Shown here: one piece after another, positions 19,182-28,809 of the stretch
Position numbering within the stretch: position 1 is the first letter of the stretch
How the letters are laid out: each line of letters opens with the position of its first letter
Source of the DNA: Vibrio xiamenensis
GTDB lineage: Bacteria > Pseudomonadota > Gammaproteobacteria > Enterobacterales > Vibrionaceae
Direction of reading: 5' to 3'
Length of the DNA: 64,000 bases
Assembly: GCF_900100015.1 (NCBI RefSeq)
Contig: NZ_FNDD01000007.1
Location: 120,649 to 184,648, forward strand
Translations under genes and position numbers: made by a program
Notes under the pieces: model-generated
Told to the model about the DNA's origin: nothing
Seen by the model: only the letters and a program-made list of their open reading frames with translations
Databases searched by the model: none

Positions 19182-19973
19182 GGTGACGCTCCTACATTTG
19201 TTACACGATAATGACAATATGATGAAAATTGCGTCGATTCTCAACTCATAACTTGGTGAATTTTTTATGACAGTGGCGTGTTTTTGTGAGTCAAACGATA
19301 AAAAATTTATCTCCTCTCTCGCCAACTAGTTGATTGTATTCAAAGCTACCCTGCCACAGTCCCCAGCAATCACTACACAAAGTAATCACTGTATTTAACG
19401 CCTCTTTGAGGTGATCGCTTACCTCGCCCCTGCCTTTTTTCAAAATAAAGCCACTTAAGCCATTCACTAGGCATGTATTTATTATTGATAACGATAAGGC
19501 GAGTCATGCATAAGAAAAATATCGAATCAGGAATGAAAAAATAAAACAAGATTTAGAAAAAACACCTAGAGCGATTAACTTAAAATCAAGGAAAATAAAA
19601 CTACTATTAATAATTCCATACTTATAAATTTCGCTTGGATTTTATTTTCAACACAATGAGTAAGCATTGGTAAGCGCTCAATTCAAACAAAAAATGTAAA
19701 CTATTGAATTTAAATGACTTAAATAATCCCACACTGCAATCCATTACATTTAATAATAGTAAACCCAAGTGCTAAAAAACTATTGATAAAACAAACTTTA
19801 AGACTATAGACCAAATATAAATCCTACCAATAACATGAATTAAAATATTCATAATAATAAATTCACATCATTTTAATTTATCACTGCCAAGATTCATCCA
19901 CACAAATTCTTGTGTGAAAAAACAACCACCAATGAATAAACGGAATAAATAAAATAAATTAGGAATTTGGAAG
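19182..19973. other. Long AT-rich intergenic region
   Basis: About 790 bases with no credible gene. From about 19440 the sequence is markedly AT-rich with many A and T tracts, and its composition differs from both flanks. It presumably contains the nucleotidase promoter on the right side and the small-protein promoter on the left. I found no terminator, tRNA or convincing open reading frame. Confidence 0.6.
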
Positions 19974-22055
19974 ATGGCAAAACAGAATAAGCGCTATTTG
20001 GCACAGCTGATATCGGCAATACTTGCAACCAGTATGCTCAGTGGGTGCGTGATCGATGACGACGATGACGAGACGAGCGAAGAAGCAAGCAGTGAAGTCG
20101 CCTATACATTGCAGCTACTGCATGTCGCGGATATGGATGGCTCAAACGCCGATGCGCTCGCCAACGCAGGCAATTTTGCAAGTAACGTGACCGCGCTGAC
20201 CGCGCTCTACCCAAACAACACCCTGTTTTTAAGCTCCGGAGATAACTACATTCCGGGTTCGCGTTATGAGGCCGGCGCCGATGAATCGATGGCGCAATTG
20301 CAAGCGATTGGCGTACCCGGTGTTGGCCGCGCCGACATTGCAATGCTGAATGCCATGGGGTTACAAGCCTCGGCAGTGGGTAACCACGACCTTGATGGCG
20401 GTACTGCCGAGTTCGCCAGCATAGTGGCAACAGAAGCGGCATCAGGCGATTACAGCTACGACTACCCAGGCACTCAGTTTCCGTACTTAAGCTCCAACAT
20501 GATTTTTAGCGATGATGAAAATACCGCACCACTGGTGGTAGATGATGGCCAACTTGCCAGCGACATTCCCAACAGTTTGACCTCTACGACCATCATTGAA
20601 GTCAACGGTGAAAAAATCGGTATTGTTGGTGCTACCACTCCCACCAACGAAGTGATTACTGACACAGGTGATATCACAGTGCTACCTGCCGATGATTCAA
20701 CCGAAGAGCTGGCAACTTTGATTCAAGAGAAAGTCGATGCGCTGACGGCAACGGGGATCGACAAAGTGATTCTACTTGCCCACATGCAAACCATTTCGAT
20801 TGAAAAGCAACTTGCGACCTTACTTAAAGACGTCGATATCATTGTGGCTGGCGGTTCTAATACACTGCTCGCCGACAGTACTGACAGGCTTTGGGATGGG
20901 GATTCTGCCGCTGACGACTATCCGCTGCTGTTTGAAGGTACCGACGGTGCATCGGTTGCGGTGGTCAACGTCGACGGCGATTACAAATACTTAGGCCGTT
21001 TAGTGGTTGGGTTTGATGAAGACGGTCATCTGCTGACCGATACCATTGATGCCGACGAAAGTGGTACCTACATCAGTGACGACGACATGGTCACCGAGCT
21101 TGGTGGCAGCGCCAATCAAGATGTTGATGCGATTGTTAGCGCGGTCAACGACATTATCATCAGCGATGAAAGCAATATTGTGGGTCATACCGATGTGTAT
21201 TTAAATGGCTTGAAGGCGCAAGTACGCTCTGAAGAAACCAACCTTGGTGACCTCACCGCGGATGCCAACCTATGGTATGCCAAGCTTGAGAATTCTGATG
21301 TGCAAATCTCACTCAAAAACGGCGGCGGTATTCGCGCTTCCATCGGTTACGCCGAATACCCAGCAGGCTCCACCAGCGCTGAGGATTTGGTTTACTATCC
21401 ACCGGCTGCCTACCCTGCCGCGGGTAAAGAACAAGGCGATATTTCCCAATACGATTTGCAAACCACTCTGGCATTTAATAATGCCCTTGGCATCATCAGC
21501 GTGAGCGCGGCAGAGCTCAAGGAGATTCTTGAACACGGCGTTTCGGAAATCGACCCAGACGATGAATCCAACTATGGCGGCGGTCGCTTCCCGCAACTTT
21601 CCGGGCTGACCTTTACGTTTGACGCCACCAAAACCGCGCAAGATTTAAGTAACAGCGTGGCAGGTGAACGGGTGACCAATGTGGTGGTCGACACCGATGG
21701 TGACGGCATTTACGACGACACGGTCGTCAGCAACGGTACCATTCAAGGCGATAGCTCACGTACCTTTACTATGGTGACCTTGAGCTATTTAGCCGAAGGC
21801 GGCGATGATTATCCATTTGACTGTGACGAAGACACCAACAGTGATGGCGAAACATACTGCACCAACGTCACTTACCTTGAAGACAATATGAGCGCCGATC
21901 CTGGCCTGGCGGATTTTGCCTCTTCAGGAACCGAGCAAGATGCTTTTGCCGAGTATCTGCAAAATTACTACCCTGATTCTGATACGCCATACACCACAAC
22001 AGACACACTGACTGATAGCTCAGCCAGTGACGAGCGTATTATTCGCGCAGACTAA
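19974..22055 (+). CDS. 5'-nucleotidase/UshA-family metallophosphoesterase lipoprotein
   Basis: Probable surface or periplasmic nucleotidase releasing nucleoside and phosphate from nucleotides. The 693-residue protein has a lipoprotein signal with lipobox LSGC (Cys25), then an acidic stretch (DDDDDETSEE). The metallophosphoesterase domain shows LLHVADMDGSNAD near 48, SSGDNYIPG near 86 and VGNHDLDGG near 135. The C-terminal 5'-nucleotidase domain includes LKNGGGIRASI near 445. Asp-rich segments (DTDGDGIYDD) late in the protein resemble calcium-binding loops. The first motif reads ADMDG rather than the more usual ND.HG, so metal-site details may differ. It stands alone between AT-rich gaps. Confidence 0.88.
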   Translation: MAKQNKRYLAQLISAILATSMLSGCVIDDDDDETSEEASSEVAYTLQLLHVADMDGSNADALANAGNFASNVTALTALYPNNTLFLSSGDNYIPGSRYEAGADESMAQLQAIGVPGVGRADIAMLNAMGLQASAVGNHDLDGGTAEFASIVATEAASGDYSYDYPGTQFPYLSSNMIFSDDENTAPLVVDDGQLASDIPNSLTSTTIIEVNGEKIGIVGATTPTNEVITDTGDITVLPADDSTEELATLIQEKVDALTATGIDKVILLAHMQTISIEKQLATLLKDVDIIVAGGSNTLLADSTDRLWDGDSAADDYPLLFEGTDGASVAVVNVDGDYKYLGRLVVGFDEDGHLLTDTIDADESGTYISDDDMVTELGGSANQDVDAIVSAVNDIIISDESNIVGHTDVYLNGLKAQVRSEETNLGDLTADANLWYAKLENSDVQISLKNGGGIRASIGYAEYPAGSTSAEDLVYYPPAAYPAAGKEQGDISQYDLQTTLAFNNALGIISVSAAELKEILEHGVSEIDPDDESNYGGGRFPQLSGLTFTFDATKTAQDLSNSVAGERVTNVVVDTDGDGIYDDTVVSNGTIQGDSSRTFTMVTLSYLAEGGDDYPFDCDEDTNSDGETYCTNVTYLEDNMSADPGLADFASSGTEQDAFAEYLQNYYPDSDTPYTTTDTLTDSSASDERIIRAD

Positions 22056-22083
22056 GCGCTATTCTCTCAGTAAACAGCCAAAC

Positions 22084-22112
22084 AAAAGGTGAGCATGATG
22101 CTCACCTTTTTT
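22084..22112 (+). terminator. Terminator of the nucleotidase gene
   Basis: AAAAGGTGAGCAT / ATGCTCACCTTTTTT forms a near-perfect hairpin followed by a T run, 28 bases after the stop codon. An A run on the other arm could let it also work for the convergent symporter gene. Confidence 0.85.
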
Positions 22113-22141
22113 ATTTCGACACTCTTCTAGCGCTAACAGCG

Positions 22142-23548
22142 TTATTTGACGATAACCGGCTCAGGCGTATCGCCTTGCTCCGGCGCATCCTTCGGTTTAC
22201 GAGCACCGGAATCAGACAAAATGGTGCGCGCGGTCATGGTGTGGTAATAAGCATCCGTCACTTTGTATTTAAACATCAAGGTGCCCATCAGGAAGTGGAA
22301 GATGCCTGGAATAATGGTCAGCATCAGCGCAATCCCCATCAATGCGGTGTCGGTTTGCTCTTGGTTCGGCACATAATCAAAGAACGTCAGTAGCCAGCCC
22401 ACAATCGCCCCCGCAATGCCCATACCAAATTTTTGGCTAAACGAGATGCCGCCAAATGCAAGGCCAGAAACCCGCTCGCGAGATTTAAATTCGCCGTAAT
22501 CGACCGCTTCAGCAATCGCCGACCAAAAGACTGGCGCATGCAAATCCACCACAAACGAGATAAGGAAATACATCACAAACGCCAATACCAAATCATCGCG
22601 TCCAACAAACAGGTACATCAGCGCGCTTAAAATCAGCACCGCGATTTGGGTATAACGGAATAACTTAATTTTGCAGTAGCGTTTGGTTATCCAGGTCGAT
22701 GCCACCATCGCCAAAATAGCAGCTGTGACGCCAGTGGCAAGAAACGCAGAAATGGTCGAGGCATCGCCGCCCAAGTAGTATTTGGCGTAGTAAGCGCCAA
22801 CCGAGCCACGAATTACGTAGCCCACAGTGCCGGTGACGCAAACTGCACATAAGATCAGCCATTGGTCATTTTGCACAAGCAACTTCACTTGTTGTTTAAA
22901 CGGCTTTTTCTCAACTTGGTGAGCAACGCGCTCACGGGTGGTAAAGAAGCAGAATAAGAACAGTAATGTGCCCATTAGCCCCATTAAGCCCATCGAATAT
23001 TGATAGCCGGCCTGAATGCCATCGTCTCCCCAAGCCGCAGCCAATTGCGGCACGATAATGGTCACCAGAAACGCTGCGATTTTCGCAAAGAACAAGCGGT
23101 AACCATTGGCAGACAAACGCTCTTTCGGATCGTCGGTCATGACGCTTATCAGCGAAATATACGGAATGGTGACAGCAGTAAACATGATGGTCACCAAAAT
23201 ATAAGTGGCGTAAGCATAAGCCAATTTTGAGTTGTAATCCCCATCTGGCGTGCTGAAGGTGAGGTAAACCGACAAGCCAAACGGAATCGACAAAAACAGC
23301 AGATAAGGACGGTAGCGCCCCCACTTGGTATCAAACTTATCCGTCAGCATGCCCATGACAGGGTCAGTGACCGCATCAATCAGGCGGACCACGATAAACA
23401 GCATGGCTAAATCTTGCGCACGGATACCGAAAATATCGGTATAGAAAAAGGTGATGATCAACATCATCGAAGAGATAACGACGTTTACCGCCATATCCCC
23501 GGCGCCAAAACCGACTTTTTCTAATACAGAAAGTTTATATTTATACAT
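22142..23548 (-). CDS. GPH-family sugar:cation symporter
   Basis: Inner-membrane symporter of the glycoside-pentoside-hexuronide family, 468 residues with twelve predicted helices. Family features include the N-terminal EKVGFGAGDMAVNVV, the loop MGMLTDKFDTKWGRYRPYLL (about 66-85) with the conserved D..K.GR.RP pattern, and EAVDYGEFKSRERVSGLAFGG in the second half. It faces the nucleotidase gene and has no catabolic partner in the window, so its substrate cannot be inferred; family members carry melibiose, lactose, glucuronides, xylosides or oligouronides. The acidic/proline-rich C-terminal tail (DAPEQGDTPEPVIVK) is cytoplasmic. Confidence 0.88.
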   Translation of the reverse strand: MYKYKLSVLEKVGFGAGDMAVNVVISSMMLIITFFYTDIFGIRAQDLAMLFIVVRLIDAVTDPVMGMLTDKFDTKWGRYRPYLLFLSIPFGLSVYLTFSTPDGDYNSKLAYAYATYILVTIMFTAVTIPYISLISVMTDDPKERLSANGYRLFFAKIAAFLVTIIVPQLAAAWGDDGIQAGYQYSMGLMGLMGTLLFLFCFFTTRERVAHQVEKKPFKQQVKLLVQNDQWLILCAVCVTGTVGYVIRGSVGAYYAKYYLGGDASTISAFLATGVTAAILAMVASTWITKRYCKIKLFRYTQIAVLILSALMYLFVGRDDLVLAFVMYFLISFVVDLHAPVFWSAIAEAVDYGEFKSRERVSGLAFGGISFSQKFGMGIAGAIVGWLLTFFDYVPNQEQTDTALMGIALMLTIIPGIFHFLMGTLMFKYKVTDAYYHTMTARTILSDSGARKPKDAPEQGDTPEPVIVK

Positions 23549-24169
23549 TGAACACCTCTCTGGGTTTCAAAATTTATTTGTAGAGTGACTGTATTTTTAA
23601 CGACTATTTTGGCGTGCGACTGTTATGAATTTCTAATTCAAGAAAAATTAGCTAATTTATCCATATATACAGCAATATTCATAAAAACAAACCAAGGGGA
23701 ATTAGTTAATTATGGAGAAAATATAAGAAACATACTTACAAGAACTGAGGTGATATTTATTTCTAGTTTTAAAATAAATATGAAAACATCGAAAAACAAA
23801 CCTAAATAGCTGATTTTATTTTAAAACCAAAAATCATCTACATTCAGAAATGAATGTTATGTAGAAATATTACCGAATCAACAAAGATAATAATACTCAG
23901 CGATAACATCCATAAAAATTGGATTAAAATCCATAATCATACGTAAAATAAAACACACAATAACGAATAAAATAAACTAAAGAGTTATTAAATTAATAAT
24001 CTGTGAAGCTTATGAATGAAAGAAAATTATTCATAAGCGAAACCAATCTCTGTTTAAATAATTAAACAAATAGATATACACATAAAATCATCAATAAACG
24101 TATGAGAAAAAATAATGTAAAACGTCTGAAGTGGCGTGTAATAAGCCCCAGAACTGGGGCTTAAAAGAA
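23549..24169. other. Long AT-rich intergenic region upstream of the symporter
   Basis: About 620 bases, strongly AT-rich, with no credible gene. A 74-codon plus-strand frame at 23585-23809 has no ribosome-binding site and no protein-like pattern. The region must contain the symporter promoter. The right end carries the terminator of the SPOR-domain gene. Confidence 0.6.
24142..24163 (-). terminator. Terminator-like hairpin after the SPOR-domain gene
   Basis: TAAGCCCCAG-AA-CTGGGGCTTA is a perfect 10-bp stem just past the stop codon. The trailing U tract on the minus strand is short (UUAUUA), so termination may be moderate. Confidence 0.6.
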
Positions 24170-24586
24170 TTAACGCATGCGAACAACGTTGGTCTGCTGT
24201 TTGCTTTTCATTTCCGCAAAGCTCAGCACAAAAGGCGAAGCCTGTTTTACCGTCATCGGCAATGACGCAATCGCCGATTTGGCTTGGTCTTTGGTGGCAA
24301 AGTCACCAACCGTCACCGCATACCAGCGTGTTCCGCGGCTGGCTTTCCAATTCACCCAAACCGGATGTTTCGGGTCGATGTTACGAATGTAATTTTGTAC
24401 GTCTTTCTCTTGGCTTAAAGCCAATACCTGAACGGTATAATGACTGGGATCTAGGTATCCATAAGCATCTTCGGAAGACATCACACCAACACATTGCGCC
24501 GGTTCTGGGCTGGTATCCGATTGCATGCTCAGTGGGGTACAGCCCATTAATGCCATGGCCAGTGTCATCGATAAAATCTTATACAC
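24170..24586 (-). CDS. SPOR-domain lipoprotein
   Basis: A 138-residue predicted lipoprotein with lipobox LMGC (Cys16). The SPOR domain (about 50-130) contains HYTVQVLALSQEKDVQNYI and the aromatic-rich WVNWKASRGTRWYAVTVGDFATKDQAKSAIASLP. SPOR domains bind denuded glycan strands of septal peptidoglycan, so the protein is probably tethered in the periplasm and recruited to division or cell-wall remodelling sites. It lacks the usual cytoplasmic or transmembrane portion of division SPOR proteins such as FtsN. It appears monocistronic, with its own terminator. Confidence 0.82.
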   Translation of the reverse strand: MYKILSMTLAMALMGCTPLSMQSDTSPEPAQCVGVMSSEDAYGYLDPSHYTVQVLALSQEKDVQNYIRNIDPKHPVWVNWKASRGTRWYAVTVGDFATKDQAKSAIASLPMTVKQASPFVLSFAEMKSKQQTNVVRMR

Positions 24587-24743
24587 ATTCTACTCCAGTG
24601 CTTAGTTAACAACTCAGGCGCGCCGCGCCTTAACTACTTTTAGAGCGACTAAAGCTACTGATAAACTAAACGCAGTTCAAGGATAAACCTTAGAACTAGA
24701 ACAAATTCGGAATAGACCTATCTTGATTTCGGAGATAGACAGT

Positions 24744-24767
24744 AAAAAGCCGCTGAGTCAGCGGCTT
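24744..24767 (-). terminator. Terminator of the YdcH-like gene
   Basis: AAGCCGCTGA-G-TCAGCGGCTT, a 10-bp stem with a one-base centre (the loop opens by unpairing), followed on the minus strand by UUUUUACU. It lies 17 bases after the stop codon. Confidence 0.75.
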
Positions 24768-24783
24768 AATGATGAGATATCGG

Positions 24784-25026
24784 TTATTTGGCGCGTATTA
24801 TTCGCTGGTGCAACATGTCCTTAAGCCCAGCGCGTTCAAGTTTTAATTGATTCATCGATTGATCGTCAATCGGGCCGCCCCTTAGCTCTAAGGTACGAAT
24901 TTCTTTGTCTAATGCATTGTAATGACTGGCACTGGAACTGAAAGCGTCATCGCTTTGACTCAGCTCTTTAATTGTATCCAAATGCTCTGGAAATTCGTGA
25001 GCTAAAGAATGATTTTCACCTAACAT
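24784..25026 (-). CDS. YdcH/DUF465 family protein
   Basis: A small helical protein of 80 residues. The N-terminal GENHSLAHEFPEHLDTIKELSQSDDAF is the diagnostic DUF465 pattern (L..EFPE....I..L...D..F), followed by H.LDKEIRTLE and a second helix ending KLERAGLKDMLHQRI. The family forms short antiparallel coiled coils, and its molecular role is unknown to me. It is a single-gene unit with its own terminator. Confidence 0.85.
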   Translation of the reverse strand: MLGENHSLAHEFPEHLDTIKELSQSDDAFSSSASHYNALDKEIRTLELRGGPIDDQSMNQLKLERAGLKDMLHQRIIRAK

Positions 25027-25215
25027 ATAAACCCCTTATCAAATGAATAGAGAGTGAATGTGATACCTCACTTAAACTGTAGCACTTCTCAATATCATGA
25101 AAAGTTTGCCAAGCCCCAAAGGCAAAAGAATTAACACTACGCTTTCATCCAAGTCATTGAAGCTTACGCTAAGCGATTGTTATCTAGGCAATCATAAAAT
25201 CGGGATTTTATGCAT

Positions 25216-25242
25216 AAAAAAAGCCACCGCGAGGGTGGCTTT
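25216..25242 (-). terminator. Terminator of ybiT
   Basis: AAAGCCACC / GGTGGCTTT with a 5-base GCGAG loop, preceded on the plus strand by an A run that becomes the U tract on the minus strand. It lies about 20 bases after the ybiT stop codon. Confidence 0.8.
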
Positions 25243-25262
25243 GTTGTATACAAACTTTGGCG

Positions 25263-26858
25263 TTAACCAATTAAACCTTGCTTAGCAAGATACTCATCGT
25301 AAGTACCGTGGAAATCGTTGACGCCATCTTTGGTGATTTCAATGATGCGTGTTGCGATCGACGATACAAATTGACGGTCATGAGAAACAAACATCAGCGT
25401 ACCTTTGTAGTTCTCAAGCGCCAAGTTCAGTGCTTCGATCGATTCCATATCCATGTGGTTAGTCGGTTCGTCCATCAGCAAAATGTTTGGCTTTTGCATA
25501 ATCAGTTTGCCAAACAACATACGACCTTGCTCACCACCGGAAATCACTTTAACCGACTTTTTGATGTCGTTTTGTGAGAACAGCATACGACCAAGAATGC
25601 CGCGTACCGTTTGCTCGTCGTCGCCGTCTTTCTTCCACTGACCCATCCAGTCAATCAGGCTCATGTCTTCGGCAAACTCGTGGGCGTGATCCTGCGCGTA
25701 GAAACCAATGTTGTTGTTTTCTGACCATTTGATATCGCCCGCCATCGGGTCCATCACGCCAGCCAAAGTATTTAAAAGCGTGGATTTACCAATACCGTTT
25801 TCACCGATGATGGCAATGCGCTCACCCACTTCAACCATCAAGTTGACGTCGTTGAACAGAATGTTGTCGTCGTAACCTTGTTTTAGACCTTCAACAATCA
25901 GAGCGTTACGAAACAGCTCTTTCTCTTGGTCGAAACGAATAAATGGCGACTGACGGCTAGACGGTTTCACGTCTTCGAGCTGAATCTTATCCAGTTGCTT
26001 TTGACGTGAGGTGGCTTGTTTCGCTTTCGATGCATTCGCAGAGAAGCGACTAACGAAGGTTTGAAGCTCAGCAATCTGCGCTTTCTTCTTCGCGTTATCC
26101 GCATGCAGACGATCGCGCGCTTGTTCCGCCGCAACCATGTACTCATCGTAGTTACCGTGGAACAGACGCAGTTCACCGTAATCCAAATCCGCCATGTGAG
26201 TACACACGGTATTGAGGAAGTGACGGTCGTGGGAAATGATGATCATGGTGCAGTTACGCGCCAAAAGCGTTTGCTCTAACCAAGCAATCGTGTGCATATC
26301 CAAGTTGTTGGTTGGTTCGTCAAGCAGCATGATTTCTGGTTCAGCGAACAAAACCTGTGCCAGCAACACACGCAGTTTAAGACCCGGAGCAATTTCGCTC
26401 ATCAGACCAAAATGTTGATCTTCAGGAATGCCAAGGCCAAGTAGCAGTTCACCCGCGCGCGCTTCGGCAGAGTAACCGTCCATTTCAGCGAATTCGGTTT
26501 CAAGGTCGCCCACACGCATGCCATCTTCATCAGACATCTCAGGCAGAGCATAAATACGGTCGCGCTCTTCTTTTACCTTCCACAACTCTTTGTGACCCAT
26601 GATCACGGTGTCGATAACGCTAAACGCTTCGAACGCAAATTGGTCTTGGCCTAATTTCGCCATACGTTCATTCGGGTCAGTTGAGACAGAACCTGCTGAA
26701 GGCTCTAGCTCGCTGCCAAGAATTTTCATAAAGGTGGATTTGCCACAGCCGTTCGCGCCGATGAGACCATAGCGGTTGCCATTGCCGAATTTAATCGAAA
26801 TGTTTTCAAATAATGGCTTATCGCCAAATTGCATGGTGATGTTTGCAGTTGTAAGCAC
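25263..26858 (-). CDS. ybiT: ABC-F family ATPase YbiT
   Basis: Duplicated ABC ATPase without membrane domain, from the ABC-F translation-factor family that binds the ribosome E site. I choose the GTG at 26858, giving 531 residues beginning (V)[11 protein letters not shown], because this matches the length and N terminus I recall for E. coli YbiT; the longer frame needs a TTG start. The first nucleotide-binding domain has GANGCGKST (about 36-44) and [13 protein letters not shown]. The second has [20 protein letters not shown] and [12 protein letters not shown] charged linker between the domains (about 240-320) carries [19 protein letters not shown]. Confidence 0.93.
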   Translation of the reverse strand: MLTTANITMQFGDKPLFENISIKFGNGNRYGLIGANGCGKSTFMKILGSELEPSAGSVSTDPNERMAKLGQDQFAFEAFSVIDTVIMGHKELWKVKEERDRIYALPEMSDEDGMRVGDLETEFAEMDGYSAEARAGELLLGLGIPEDQHFGLMSEIAPGLKLRVLLAQVLFAEPEIMLLDEPTNNLDMHTIAWLEQTLLARNCTMIIISHDRHFLNTVCTHMADLDYGELRLFHGNYDEYMVAAEQARDRLHADNAKKKAQIAELQTFVSRFSANASKAKQATSRQKQLDKIQLEDVKPSSRQSPFIRFDQEKELFRNALIVEGLKQGYDDNILFNDVNLMVEVGERIAIIGENGIGKSTLLNTLAGVMDPMAGDIKWSENNNIGFYAQDHAHEFAEDMSLIDWMGQWKKDGDDEQTVRGILGRMLFSQNDIKKSVKVISGGEQGRMLFGKLIMQKPNILLMDEPTNHMDMESIEALNLALENYKGTLMFVSHDRQFVSSIATRIIEITKDGVNDFHGTYDEYLAKQGLIG

Positions 26859-27107
26859 AGAGAATTCCAAGTTGGATGGTAAAGAAGCAAAAAGTGGCCA
26901 GTTGGCGACTTTTCAAAATTGACGCGATCTTAACAGCTTTTGTGACTGACATCACCCCCCTTTGCTCAGTTGGTGAGCAGTAAAGTGGCGCGATTTTGCT
27001 GTGAATGAATGTCATTTCGCGCTCTTTAATTAACTTTACGTTTGGTGACGTTGCTTTACACCCGCGTGGCTAAGCTAACCATGAACGACAAAAACGAGGA
27101 CTTAGCC

Positions 27108-27482
27108 ATGAACATTAAATCTACCCTACTTGCTGTACTTGCTATTGCCGTGTCATCCGGCGCTATCGCAGCAAACTTAAACAACAATGCACAACACATG
27201 GGGCGCGCCGCGCAAGCGCCAACTTTTGCCCAATTTGATGGCAACAGCGATCAAAAAATCACCCCGCAAGAGTTTAGCCAAGCCCATGCAAAACGTATCT
27301 CTGAACGCGCAGAACAAGGCCGTATGATGCGTAACGTGAGCAAAGCGGTGAGTTTTGAAACTCTGGATGTCAATAAAGATGGCGTGTTGACTGGTGACGA
27401 ATTTGCCGCCCACCAACACCAAATGTGGACCGACAACCAACGTGGTCAACAACGCGGTAAAGGCATGCGTGCCAACATCTAA
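27108..27482 (+). CDS. Secreted EF-hand calcium-binding protein
   Basis: A 124-residue protein from ATG 27108, preceded by GAGG at good spacing. A signal peptide ends about residue 22 (SSGAIAA-NLN). Two EF-hand loops are visible: DGNSDQKITPQE (about 45-56) and DVNKDGVLTGDE (about 90-101), both with acidic residues at positions 1, 5 and 12. The remainder is rich in Gln, Arg and Met. It is likely a periplasmic calcium-binding or calcium-responsive protein. The partner is unknown. The upstream in-frame extension lacks a signal-like start and was rejected. Confidence 0.82.
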   Translation: MNIKSTLLAVLAIAVSSGAIAANLNNNAQHMGRAAQAPTFAQFDGNSDQKITPQEFSQAHAKRISERAEQGRMMRNVSKAVSFETLDVNKDGVLTGDEFAAHQHQMWTDNQRGQQRGKGMRANI

Positions 27483-27530
27483 CGCTCGGGCTTTTCACCT
27501 GCGGCAACGAATATGTGCGGCGAAAATACG

Positions 27531-27562
27531 AAAAAAACCTGACAAATCGAAGATTTATCAGG
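27531..27562 (-). terminator. Terminator of tRNA-Arg
   Basis: CCTGACAAATC / GATTTATCAGG (27538-27548 and 27552-27562) with one mismatch and a three-base loop, followed on the minus strand by a run of seven U. It lies immediately downstream of the tRNA-Arg 3' end and can also end the convergent EF-hand gene. Confidence 0.8.
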
Positions 27563-27575
27563 CCTTTAGAATAAA

Positions 27576-27652
<77 letters not shown>

Positions 27653-27666
27653 GCTACAGGGGAAGG

Positions 27667-27694
27667 ATTATACGAGTTCAAATTGTTAAATCAA
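27667..27694 (-). promoter_or_regulatory. Predicted promoter of tRNA-Arg
   Basis: On the minus strand TTGATT (27689-27694) and a perfect TATAAT (27667-27672) are separated by 16 bases, ending 14 bases before the mature tRNA 5' end. Confidence 0.7.
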
Positions 27695-27856
27695 CGGCTT
27701 TCTATAACATTATGTTCTGAATGCCTAAAAAAAGCCCATTCATCGTATTGCTGTATAAAAACACCCCAAAGCAAACGTTTGCGTCTAGATGTTCTGTGAT
27801 TTTTTTGCGACAATGCGCCACAATTCATTTGGCCATTCGATTTCTCAAGGAAACAC

Positions 27857-28714
27857 ATGTCTGCTCAAAATATTGATGGAACGCTTATTTCTCAAACCGT
27901 CCGTTCGGAAGTTGCCGCGCGAGTAAAAGCGCGAGTTGACGCAGGGCTGCGTGCCCCAGGACTTGCTGTTGTTTTAGTTGGTGAAGATCCAGCTTCACAA
28001 GTGTATGTCGGCAGCAAGCGCCGTGCATGTGAAGAAGTCGGCTTCGTCTCTAAGTCGTTTGACTTACCGGCCACCACAACAGAGCAACAACTGCTGGATT
28101 TGATTGATGAGCTAAATAATGATCAGGAAATCGACGGCATTTTAGTTCAGTTGCCACTGCCTGCGGGCATCGACACCACTCACGTACTGGAACAGATTAT
28201 TCCAGAAAAAGACGTTGATGGTTTCCACCCATACAACGTCGGTCGCCTTGCTCAGCGCATTCCAAAGCTGCGCTCTTGTACGCCAAAAGGCATTATCACC
28301 CTGCTCGACCGCTACAACATCAATTTGCGCGGTATGCACGCGGTGATCGTTGGTGCCTCTAACATTGTTGGTCGCCCAATGACGCTCGAACTGCTGCTTG
28401 CCGGTTGCACCACCACCACGTGTCACCGCTTTACCAAAGATCTTGAACAGCACGTTCGCCAAGCGGATCTGGTTGTGGTTGCTGTGGGTAAACCTAACTT
28501 TATTCCGGGTGACTGGATCAAACCGGGCGCCGTGGTGATCGATGTCGGTATCAACCGCCTTGATACGGGTAAATTGGTGGGCGATGTGGATTACGCCAAA
28601 GCCAAAGAGAACGCTAGCTTTATCACGCCAGTACCGGGTGGCGTTGGCCCAATGACGGTTGCCAGCTTGATTGAAAATACCATGATCGCGTGTGAGCAGT
28701 TCCATACCAAATAA
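27857..28714 (+). CDS. folD: Bifunctional methylenetetrahydrofolate dehydrogenase/cyclohydrolase FolD
   Basis: Interconverts 5,10-methylene-THF and 10-formyl-THF using NADP, supplying one-carbon units for purine and formyl-Met synthesis. The 285-residue protein has the catalytic region [15 protein letters not shown] (Tyr and Lys of the YxxxK motif, about 50-56), the substrate segment [12 protein letters not shown] (about 95-106), DVDGFHPYN, and the nucleotide-binding [12 protein letters not shown] (about 162-173). [10 protein letters not shown] closes the active site near the C terminus. It is a single gene between tRNA-Arg (opposite strand) and a bidirectional terminator. Confidence 0.97.
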   Translation: MSAQNIDGTLISQTVRSEVAARVKARVDAGLRAPGLAVVLVGEDPASQVYVGSKRRACEEVGFVSKSFDLPATTTEQQLLDLIDELNNDQEIDGILVQLPLPAGIDTTHVLEQIIPEKDVDGFHPYNVGRLAQRIPKLRSCTPKGIITLLDRYNINLRGMHAVIVGASNIVGRPMTLELLLAGCTTTTCHRFTKDLEQHVRQADLVVVAVGKPNFIPGDWIKPGAVVIDVGINRLDTGKLVGDVDYAKAKENASFITPVPGGVGPMTVASLIENTMIACEQFHTK

Positions 28715-28758
28715 GCGCTGATTCAAATAAAGCGCCAAACGCGAGTAAGTTCGCGCGT

Positions 28759-28788
28759 AAAAAAAGACAGCCAAGGCTGTCTTTTTTG
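28759..28788 (+). terminator. Bidirectional terminator between folD and the antiporter
   Basis: AAAAAGACAGCC-AA-GGCTGTCTTTTTT: a stem flanked by an A run on one side and a T run on the other, placed between two convergent genes and able to terminate both. Confidence 0.85.
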
Positions 28789-28809
28789 TTGCTGCAAAAT
28801 CTCGCTGCG

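Noticed and set aside
23585..23809. A 74-codon plus-strand frame in the AT-rich gap.
   Set aside because: Start lacks a ribosome-binding site and the composition is that of the surrounding non-coding DNA.
24060..24170. A CRISPR array or tandem repeat in the AT-rich gaps.
   Set aside because: No regularly spaced direct repeats are present anywhere in the window.
25097..25285. A 62-codon plus-strand frame upstream of and overlapping the end of ybiT.
   Set aside because: It runs through the ybiT terminator and into ybiT on the opposite strand, with no start signal.
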